From positions 1 to 27,715 of the forward strand of contig JAEDIV010000010.1 in the NCBI GenBank assembly GCA_016296675.1: 27,715 nucleotides of DNA, given 5' to 3'. A program made the translations under genes and the position numbers. The DNA is from Clostridia bacterium (GTDB lineage: Bacteria; Bacillota; Clostridia; Christensenellales; Aristaeellaceae). The notes under the pieces are model-generated. The model saw nothing but the letters and a program-made list of their open reading frames with translations. It had not been told where the DNA came from and made no database searches. This document shows positions 21,793 through 27,715 of the stretch, piece after piece; within the stretch, counting starts at the first letter, position 1, and each line of letters opens with the position of its first letter.

Positions 21793-23873
21793 TTCTTCTC
21801 TCCCCCTTTGCGGTAGTGATTCATAAGGCAGCCGTCCATGAGAATTTCAGCTTCCTTCTCCGTAAGCGCCGGAAGGGACAGCGTAACCTGATCTTTTCCG
21901 CTGACCAAGGCCGTAAACTCTCTTTCGCCCCGGATGAGTTTTTCCCTGAAACCCTTGATCTCAATTTCATCGCCTTTTTGAAATCCATCCACGCTTTCAC
22001 AGACAAAAGGCACAATTCCCCAGTTGATGAGATTGGCGCGATAACGTTTGGTCGCGTAGCTCACGGCAATATTGGCGATGCCGCCCAGTACGCGCTGACA
22101 CGAAGCCGCCTGCTCTCTTGCGCTTCCGTCGCCGGGACATTTTGCGCATACAGCAGAATAAACACCCGAATCCCTGAGCGACTTTGCATATTTCGCGTAT
22201 TCCGGATCGCGCCTTGAGAGCGCAAACTCGGACAGGCGCATCGGATTCGATCGATAAGAAGACGTCTCGCCCGAAGGAATAAGCTCATCCGTTGTGGTAA
22301 CCTCGTCCAGCAACACGCTGGCCACGGTGAATCTGAGATCTTCCTCCATCCCGGAAAACTCCGGCCAATCGGCAATATTCGGGCCGAAAACAAGCTCTGC
22401 CGCTTTGTCAGGCTTTCCGACATGGTTCTCCACGCGCTTTTCATAGCTCGACGCGTTGAATGCATACATCTTTTCTGCCGGTTTCTCATATGAAACCGTA
22501 TCCGCGCCCGTAATATAGCCCCCGTTTTTCGCGCTGGCGGCGATGGAACGCGCATCCATCAGCGCGACAAACGCCTTTTGCCCTTCGCCGGGCTTCGCGC
22601 CTTCGCGGAACGGGAAATTGCGCGTGGTATGCCGGATGGACAGCCCCATATTTTTCGGCACATCGCCTGCGCCGAAGCACGGGCCGCAGAAGCAAGGTTT
22701 TAAGACTGCGCCGCAGGAAATAAGCTTTGAAAGCGCGCCCGATTCTATCAGCGCATGCTCAACAGGCACGCTTGCCGGATACACCGTCATATCCATTGCG
22801 CTTGCGCCGTCCAGAATACTGGCAGCGCTTACAAGGTTTTCATACAGGCCGCCCGCGCATCCCGCAATGACAAACTGATCGGCATAAAGCCCCTTATCCG
22901 TCCACCTGGAAATGAGTTCGCCGTCAAGATGCGCCGCCTTCTCCGCTTCCCTTAATACATCCATCGGCGTTTCATTGAGCTGGCGGATGGCAAAAGCGTT
23001 GCTCGGATGGAACGGAAGCGCAATCATGGGTTCGATTTCGCTTAAATCGATTTCCATGACCGCGTCATACATGCAGCCGTCTTCCGGCGTCATGCATTTG
23101 AATTTGTCCGCCCGGCCGTGCGCGGCAAAATATGCCCTCGTCTTTTCATCCGTCTCCCAGACAGATGAAAGACACGCCGTTTCCGTTGTCATTACGTCCA
23201 CGCCGATACGGAAATCCATGGAAAGATTGCCTACGCCCGGACCTGCAAATTCCAGAATTCTGTTTTTGAAAAGGCCCTTTTCATACACTTCTTTGCACAT
23301 TAAAAGCGCAACATCGTGCGGGCCAACGCCCTTTCGCGGCGCGCCCGTCAGATATACAAGCACAATTTCCGGCTGCTTTGGAAAATCGTAGGTGTTGTTC
23401 AAAAGCTGTTTGACCAGTTCCGGGCCGCCTTCGCCGATGCCCAGCGTACCCAACGCGCCGTAGCGGGTATGGCTGTCCGATCCAAGAATCATGCCGCCGC
23501 AAAACGCCATCTGTTCTCTGGCATACTGATGAATGACAGCGAGGTTTCTGGGCACATAGACGCCGCCGTATTTTTTTGCGGCAGACTGGCCGAATGCATG
23601 GTCGTCGGCATTGATCGTGCCGCCGACTGCGCAGAGACTGTTGTGGCAGTTTGTAAACGCATACGGCAGCGGAAATTCCTTCATTCCGCTTGCGCGCGCT
23701 GTTTGGATGATACCGACATAGGTAATATCATGCGAAATCAGCGCGTCAAAACGGATTTTGTTTTTTCCATGCGCATTCAGTATCGCCTGCGCCATGGTCT
23801 TTCCCGTTTTGCTGCCCTTTTCAAAGGTAAAATTGCCATTTTCATAATACACGGGTCCCATGGTAAATCTCAT
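21789..23873 (-). CDS. Aconitase-family hydratase
   Basis: The 694-residue protein is expected to isomerise citrate and isocitrate. Aconitase landmarks are SHDITYVGIIQTA, DDHAFGQ, the GSDSHTRYGALGTLGIGEGG loop (about 131-150), CGPC with Cys-396 and Cys-399 for the cluster, and the swivel-domain SSYRSNPMRLSEFALSRR. The usual GSCTN that gives the third cluster Cys is replaced by AGCAGGLYEN (Cys-339), as in a divergent branch often labelled just 'hydratase'. It is shorter than AcnA. The ATG follows GGGAGGCGAATGT. Coupling to icd and divergence from citrate synthase make aconitase the best reading. Confidence 0.85.
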   Translation of the reverse strand: MRFTMGPVYYENGNFTFEKGSKTGKTMAQAILNAHGKNKIRFDALISHDITYVGIIQTARASGMKEFPLPYAFTNCHNSLCAVGGTINADDHAFGQSAAKKYGGVYVPRNLAVIHQYAREQMAFCGGMILGSDSHTRYGALGTLGIGEGGPELVKQLLNNTYDFPKQPEIVLVYLTGAPRKGVGPHDVALLMCKEVYEKGLFKNRILEFAGPGVGNLSMDFRIGVDVMTTETACLSSVWETDEKTRAYFAAHGRADKFKCMTPEDGCMYDAVMEIDLSEIEPMIALPFHPSNAFAIRQLNETPMDVLREAEKAAHLDGELISRWTDKGLYADQFVIAGCAGGLYENLVSAASILDGASAMDMTVYPASVPVEHALIESGALSKLISCGAVLKPCFCGPCFGAGDVPKNMGLSIRHTTRNFPFREGAKPGEGQKAFVALMDARSIAASAKNGGYITGADTVSYEKPAEKMYAFNASSYEKRVENHVGKPDKAAELVFGPNIADWPEFSGMEEDLRFTVASVLLDEVTTTDELIPSGETSSYRSNPMRLSEFALSRRDPEYAKYAKSLRDSGVYSAVCAKCPGDGSAREQAASCQRVLGGIANIAVSYATKRYRANLINWGIVPFVCESVDGFQKGDEIEIKGFREKLIRGEREFTALVSGKDQVTLSLPALTEKEAEILMDGCLMNHYRKGGEKK

Positions 23874-23940
23874 ACATTCGCCTCCCGTCTGTTGTCAGGA
23901 CATCCGGCCAAATCACCTTCGCCTGCTCTTATTGCTGTCC

Positions 23941-23968
23941 ATTATACCACACATTGTTAATTTTGCAA
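23941..23968 (-). promoter_or_regulatory. Sigma-A promoter of the aconitase-icd-DUF3842 operon
   Basis: On the minus strand TTGCAA (23968-23963) lies 16 bases before a perfect TATAAT (23946-23941). It is 68 bases before the hydratase start. A 12-base palindrome AATAATATTATT (23977-23988) sits just upstream of the -35 box. Confidence 0.65.
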
Positions 23969-23976
23969 GCGGTCTC

Positions 23977-23988
23977 AATAATATTATT
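23977..23988. promoter_or_regulatory. Palindrome in the aconitase/citrate synthase divergent region
   Basis: AATAATATTATT is a perfect 12-base palindrome between the two divergent promoters, upstream of the aconitase -35 box. It is a possible regulator site but could be chance in an AT-rich stretch. Confidence 0.35.
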
Positions 23989-24047
23989 CATAATGTCCAT
24001 ATTTTTGCTACTATTTCACGAAATTTGAAAGTATTTATATTTTATGC

Positions 24048-24089
24048 TTGCATTTTATTCTTTGCTCATATATAATGAATCATCATTAT
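24048..24089 (+). promoter_or_regulatory. gltA: Citrate synthase promoter with overlapping inverted repeat
   Basis: TTGCAT (24048-24053) lies 17 bases before a perfect TATAAT (24071-24076). ATAATGA-atca-TCATTAT (24072-24089) is a perfect 7-base inverted repeat starting inside the -10 box. It is suited to repressor binding and only loosely resembles a Fur box. Confidence 0.65.
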
Positions 24090-24105
24090 CATTCAGGAGG
24101 GGCAT

Positions 24106-25476
24106 ATGCAGAATTTTGCAAGAAATGAAGTTACCCTCGGCTATGTGCAGAAAATGAGCGAAAACATCCGCTCTTCCTATTCAATAGCGCCGGGACAGTT
24201 CCGTTCATACAATATCAAGCGCGGTCTGAGAAATTCAGACGGCACAGGCGTGCTTGCGGGCGTAACCAATATCGGAAGTGTTCAGGGATACATGATGCTG
24301 GACGGCGATCCGATTCCCATGCCGGGCAAATTATACTATCGCGGGCTGGACATCAGCGACATCATCCAGAGTCATGTCAAAAAAAATATTTTCGGCTTTG
24401 AAGAAGTCTGCTATCTTCTTCTGATCGGTAAGCTTCCGACGGAAGAAGAAATGAATGCATTCAACTGCGTTATCGCAGAAGCACGGAAAATGCCGGAAGG
24501 ATTCAATGAAAACATCCTGTTCAAAGCGCCCAACCAGAGCATCATGAATAAACTGGCCACAGGTGTAATGAGCCTTTATTCCTACGACGACCGTCCGGAC
24601 GATACCTCGCCTGAGAATGTGCTTCGCCAGTCCATCGAGCTGATTGCGCGCCTTCCGATCATCGTCTTAAACGCCTATAACATCAAGCGCCACTACTATG
24701 ACAACGATTCGCTGTATCTTCACATGCCCAAACCCGAGCTTTCCATCGCAGAAAACATCCTTCGCATGCTAAGAGACGACAAAAAATACACCCCCGAAGA
24801 AGCACATCTTCTGGATCTTATGCTGACGCTGCATGCAGAACACGGCGGCGGCAACAACTCCACCTTCACCTGCCGCGTCCTGACTTCCACCGGAACGGAC
24901 ACCTATGCAACCATCACCGGCGCAATCAACGCGCTTAAAGGCCCGCTGCACGGCGGCGCGAATACCAAGGTCATGCAGATGTTCAAAAACATCAAGGAAA
25001 ATGTCCAAAACCTTGACGATGACAATGAACTGCGCGATTACTTAGTCAAAATCCTTTCCGGCGAAGCCAATGACGGAAGCGGCAAAATCTACGGCCTCGG
25101 TCACGCCGTATATACGGAAAGCGACCCGAGAAACCTGCTTCTTAAGGAATACGCCCGCGACCTCGCTTTCAAAAACGGCGCAGGCGAAGACTTTGCCCTC
25201 ATGGAACGCATCGAAAAAATCGGAAAAGAGCTTCTGAATGAAAAGCTCAAAGACAGAAAAACCGTCTGCGCCAATGTGGATATGTATTCGGGCATCATCT
25301 ACAAAATGCTGGGCATCCCGGAAGAAATGTTCACGCCTCTTTTTGCCATCGCCCGCGTATCCGGCTGGTGTGCGCACAGGCTGGAAGAACTCATTTCGGG
25401 CGGCAAAATCATCCGGCCCGGCTACAAAGCCGTCATGCATAAAACTGCCTATGTGCCAATGGAAGAAAGAAGCTGA
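24106..25476 (+). CDS. gltA: Citrate synthase
   Basis: This 456-residue enzyme condenses acetyl-CoA with oxaloacetate. Catalytic residues are visible: His in HAEHGGGNNSTF, His in GPLHGGAN, His in the GLGHAVY loop, and the catalytic Asp in CANVDMYSG. RVSGWCAHRLEEL provides the substrate Arg region. The N-terminal extension of about 50 residues (RNEVTLGYVQKM) is typical of the longer clostridial form. The ATG follows a strong CAGGAGGGGCAT. It is transcribed alone, ending at a strong terminator, and divergently from aconitase and isocitrate dehydrogenase, so the three genes cover citrate to 2-oxoglutarate. Confidence 0.95.
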   Translation: MQNFARNEVTLGYVQKMSENIRSSYSIAPGQFRSYNIKRGLRNSDGTGVLAGVTNIGSVQGYMMLDGDPIPMPGKLYYRGLDISDIIQSHVKKNIFGFEEVCYLLLIGKLPTEEEMNAFNCVIAEARKMPEGFNENILFKAPNQSIMNKLATGVMSLYSYDDRPDDTSPENVLRQSIELIARLPIIVLNAYNIKRHYYDNDSLYLHMPKPELSIAENILRMLRDDKKYTPEEAHLLDLMLTLHAEHGGGNNSTFTCRVLTSTGTDTYATITGAINALKGPLHGGANTKVMQMFKNIKENVQNLDDDNELRDYLVKILSGEANDGSGKIYGLGHAVYTESDPRNLLLKEYARDLAFKNGAGEDFALMERIEKIGKELLNEKLKDRKTVCANVDMYSGIIYKMLGIPEEMFTPLFAIARVSGWCAHRLEELISGGKIIRPGYKAVMHKTAYVPMEERS

Positions 25477-25510
25477 AATGCTTTCGGGTACGTATGCATT
25501 TGCAAAAACA

Positions 25511-25556
25511 AAAACCAAAGGGTCTGCCATATGTAAAGGGCAGACCCTTTGGTTTT
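25511..25556. terminator. Strong bidirectional terminator
   Basis: AAAACCAAAGGGTCTGCC (25511-25528) pairs perfectly with GGCAGACCCTTTGGTTTT (25539-25556), an 18-base stem with U-runs on both strands. It separates citrate synthase from the convergent membrane-protein gene. Confidence 0.93.
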
Positions 25557-25589
25557 ACTGTAAGGCGGCTATATGTACGCTTGTTTTTC

Positions 25590-26612
25590 TTATCTGCCGG
25601 ATTCAAAACTAATGATCATTCTTGTTAATGCCATGGATATCTCCTCCGCCGAAGGACGGGATCCATAGCCTTCCTGGTTTTTGACGCCGGTCTTTACGGA
25701 AATGGAGCGCGGCGGCTCACCGCCGTAAATCGTTTCCCTTGCAAACACGTTTCCGTTCTTCTGGTCGATCATCGAAATGACCACATAGCGCTGATACGCA
25801 TTTCCCTGGTCTTCATATCTTCCGACAGCTTTCTTGCCTGCCTCGATCTTAAAGACAGCGCGAACATCGTCCGCCGCCAGCGCCTTTTGCTCGTCCGTCA
25901 GATATTTGTCGACATATCTTCCCTTTTCATCGTCATAGACCACATAGCGCGTTCCAGTGTTTTCCATGGACACGGTAACCTTCATCATTTCATTATGGAA
26001 TGCCTGCTGCGTATTGGCATTCTTAAAAGAAACAGAGGTCATGCCCAGGATAAGAGCCAGCGCAATCGCCAAAAAGAACACACCCTGCGACTTTCTGTAT
26101 TCACAAATGACCTCTTTAAGCGACTTTTCCTCAACCTCATGAAGCTTTTCAAGGCGTTCTTCCAGCGATCCGCCGCCCGACCAGATTTCATTCATCACGC
26201 GTTTTCTGGGCGCCCACACCAGAAACAGCAACAATGTCATGAACAGCGTCGGCACCATCGCCGTCGCTACTACCATCATCCATATGCTGTTTTCTGCAAT
26301 CAGCGTCAGAATCATCGAAGGAATAATGGAAAAGAAGACCGAAATGAGGATGCCCAAAAACATATTTATTTCCGTAGGCGATTTTGCTTTTGCCTGGACA
26401 GAAGCATCACGCATCTTCACAAACCGCTCCTGCGCCTGCTCAACAGACAAGCCTTCCTTGTCGCACAGATACTTGAGAAGCACAAGATAATCCGGAACCT
26501 CCATGTGGAATTTTGCCCTTGTTCCCGTCTTCAGTCCTTCGCGGTATTTTTCTGCAGTAAGATGCCGAGAAATGACATAATTCAAAACGCCGTTTACCGG
26601 ATGCCTTGCCAT
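25590..26612 (-). CDS. Membrane protein with extracytoplasmic C-terminal domain, unknown
   Basis: The 340-residue protein has a soluble N-terminal region of about 80 residues, two adjacent membrane helices (about 83-105 and 110-133) and a charged, possibly coiled stretch (LEERLEKLHEVEEKSLKEV, 150-168). A third helix (177-193) and a C-terminal domain of about 145 residues follow, the latter probably outside the membrane. I recognise no catalytic motif. The ribosome binding site is poor (AAGGGC, 14 bases before the ATG), so the start is uncertain. It is monocistronic. Confidence 0.65.
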   Translation of the reverse strand: MARHPVNGVLNYVISRHLTAEKYREGLKTGTRAKFHMEVPDYLVLLKYLCDKEGLSVEQAQERFVKMRDASVQAKAKSPTEINMFLGILISVFFSIIPSMILTLIAENSIWMMVVATAMVPTLFMTLLLFLVWAPRKRVMNEIWSGGGSLEERLEKLHEVEEKSLKEVICEYRKSQGVFFLAIALALILGMTSVSFKNANTQQAFHNEMMKVTVSMENTGTRYVVYDDEKGRYVDKYLTDEQKALAADDVRAVFKIEAGKKAVGRYEDQGNAYQRYVVISMIDQKNGNVFARETIYGGEPPRSISVKTGVKNQEGYGSRPSAEEISMALTRMIISFESGR

Positions 26613-26650
26613 ATGTACTCAACTGCCCTTCATAATTTTGTCATAATATC

Positions 26651-26679
26651 AATATCTCACATATGTCGAATTTTGTCAA
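26651..26679 (-). promoter_or_regulatory. Candidate promoter of the membrane-protein gene
   Basis: On the minus strand a perfect TTGACA (26679-26674) lies 17 bases before GATATT (26656-26651), a four-of-six -10 match. It is 39 bases from the ATG. Confidence 0.5.
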
Positions 26680-26772
26680 TAACAGAAATGCGCAATCACG
26701 TGTGCGTTTGGATATAAGACGCGTATCATCCTTCGCTTTTACCGTTTCGCGTTAAAACGCATTCTATATGAA

Positions 26773-26802
26773 AAAGGCGCTTTCCATTCGGAAAGCGCCT
26801 TT
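26773..26802 (-). terminator. Terminator of pckA
   Basis: AAAGGCGCTTTCC (26773-26785) pairs perfectly with GGAAAGCGCCTTT (26790-26802) around a four-base loop. On the minus strand TTTTTCAT follows. It lies 17 bases beyond the PEP carboxykinase stop codon. Confidence 0.9.
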
Positions 26803-26819
26803 GATTTATTAACTTTTGA

Positions 26820-27715
26820 TTATTCAGCCTTGGGGCCCGCAGCTACGAGAGCCTTGCCGGCGTCGTTTCCGGTGTACTTCACGAAGTTCTTCTCGAAGCG
26901 GCCGGCGAGGTCCTTTGCCTTCTTCTCCCACTCGGAGGGATCAGCGTAGGTGTCGCGCGGGTCGAGGATCTTGGTGTCAACGCCGGGAAGCTCGGTGGGA
27001 ACAGAGAGGTTGAAGTAGGGGATGGTCTTGGTTTCGGCCTTCAGGATGGAGCCGTCGAGGATCGCGTCGATGATGCCGCGGGTATCCTTGATGGAGATGC
27101 GCTTGCCGGTTCCGTTCCAGCCGGTATTTACGAGGTACGCCTTGGCGCCGGACTTCTGCATCTTCTTTACGAGTTCCTCACCGTACTTGGTGGGATGGAG
27201 CTCGAGGAACGCCTGGCCGAAGCAAGCGGAGAAGGTGGGAGTGGGCTCGGTGATGCCGCGCTCGGTGCCGGCGAGCTTGGAGGTGAAGCCGGAGAGGAAG
27301 TAGTACTGGGTCTGCTCGGGATCCAGGATGGATACGGGGGGCAGAACGCCGAAAGCGTCAGCGGAGAGGAAGATAACGTTCTTCGCATCGGGGCCGGCGG
27401 ATACGGGGCGAACGTTCTTAACGATCTTCTCGATGAACTCGATCGGATAGGAAACGCGGGTGTTCTCGGTAACGGACTTGTCGGCGAAGTCGATCTTGCC
27501 TTCAGCGTCAACAGTTACGTTCTCGAGGAGAGCGTTTCTCTTGATGGCGTTGTAGATGTCGGGCTCGGATTCCTTGTCAAGGTTGATAACCTTGGCGTAG
27601 CAGCCGCCTTCGAAGTTGAAAACGCCGTTGTCGTCCCAGCCGTGCTCGTCGTCGCCGATGAGCAGGCGCTTGGGGTCGGTGGACAGGGTGGTCTTGCCGG
27701 TGCCGGACAGGCCGA
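26820..27715 (-). CDS. pckA: ATP-dependent PEP carboxykinase (5' end outside window)
   Basis: The last 297 codons of pckA run open from the window edge to a stop at 26820. The enzyme interconverts oxaloacetate plus ATP with phosphoenolpyruvate, CO2 and ADP. The visible part begins at the phosphate-binding GLSGTGKTTLS and the metal-binding LIGDDEHGW. It continues with the ENTRVSYPIEFI loop, LSADAFGVLPPVSIL, TSKLAGTERGITEPTPTFSACFG and AYLVNTGWNGTG, all standard for the ATP type. About 230 N-terminal residues are missing by truncation of the window only. Codon use is strongly C-ended (AAC, GAC, ATC, CTC, TCC), unlike most neighbours, which suggests high expression. It ends at a perfect terminator. 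Confidence 0.96.
   Translation of the reverse strand, partial: GLSGTGKTTLSTDPKRLLIGDDEHGWDDNGVFNFEGGCYAKVINLDKESEPDIYNAIKRNALLENVTVDAEGKIDFADKSVTENTRVSYPIEFIEKIVKNVRPVSAGPDAKNVIFLSADAFGVLPPVSILDPEQTQYYFLSGFTSKLAGTERGITEPTPTFSACFGQAFLELHPTKYGEELVKKMQKSGAKAYLVNTGWNGTGKRISIKDTRGIIDAILDGSILKAETKTIPYFNLSVPTELPGVDTKILDPRDTYADPSEWEKKAKDLAGRFEKNFVKYTGNDAGKALVAAGPKAE

Noticed and set aside
24072..24090. Fur box at the citrate synthase promoter
   Set aside because: Only one half (ATTATCA) fits the consensus; the repeat is better described as an unassigned inverted repeat.
27162..27715. Frameshift or truncation of pckA, because the first ATG in frame is at 27161
   Set aside because: Reading the frame back to the window edge gives an unbroken PEP carboxykinase sequence with P-loop and metal motifs; the real start lies outside the window.

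Overview
The window looks like a chromosomal segment of an anaerobic Bacillota bacterium, probably class Clostridia and perhaps an uncultured gut-type lineage. Supporting signs are a six-subunit Rnf ferredoxin:NAD+ oxidoreductase, ECF-type vitamin transporter S components, an FMN riboswitch, a small bacterial SRP RNA, strong GGAGG-type ribosome binding sites and sigma-A promoters. The genus cannot be told from the sequence alone. Almost all genes are on the minus strand. No phage, plasmid, CRISPR or rRNA/tRNA gene was seen.

Layout, left to right. (1) 1-2100: a secreted tandem VanW-like protein (minus), a small lipoprotein-like protein (plus) and a MITE-like palindromic element. (2) 2107-4462: an FMN-riboswitch-led unit, read leftward, with a RibU-like ECF S component, an unrecognised TIM-barrel-like protein and an Sfp-type phosphopantetheinyl transferase. 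(3) 4440-10098: the rnf operon in the order G-C-D-E-A-B, closed by a single-domain FAD synthetase that lacks the riboflavin kinase half; a strong promoter and a structured leader precede rnfG. (4) 10278-13319: an EEP-family phosphohydrolase, rimM, then trmD joined in frame to a Gfo/Idh/MocA-like oxidoreductase, with a well-formed ribosome binding site at the junction. (5) 13338-17249: an MFS carrier, a ROK sugar kinase and two exported or membrane-anchored proteins of unknown role. (6) 17262-18257: SRP RNA (minus) and a divergent second EEP protein (plus). (7) 18289-20115: two further ECF S components (one FolT-like) and a DUF523 protein, with a palindromic operator candidate and an attenuator-like leader. 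(8) 20157-25556: DUF3842, isocitrate dehydrogenase and an aconitase-family hydratase, divergent from citrate synthase; together these form the oxidative arm from acetyl-CoA and oxaloacetate to 2-oxoglutarate. (9) 25590-27715: an unknown three-helix membrane protein and the C-terminal part of ATP-dependent PEP carboxykinase.

How it fits together. Regions 2 and 3 form a flavin-centred island: riboflavin uptake under FMN control and FAD synthesis sit beside an energy-conserving complex whose RnfD and RnfG subunits carry covalent FMN. Regions 8 and 9 cover oxaloacetate handling and 2-oxoglutarate supply, most likely for glutamate synthesis. The most unusual observations are the TrmD-oxidoreductase fusion, the lone FAD-synthetase domain in the rnf operon, and several leaders or operators that fit no regulator class I recognise.
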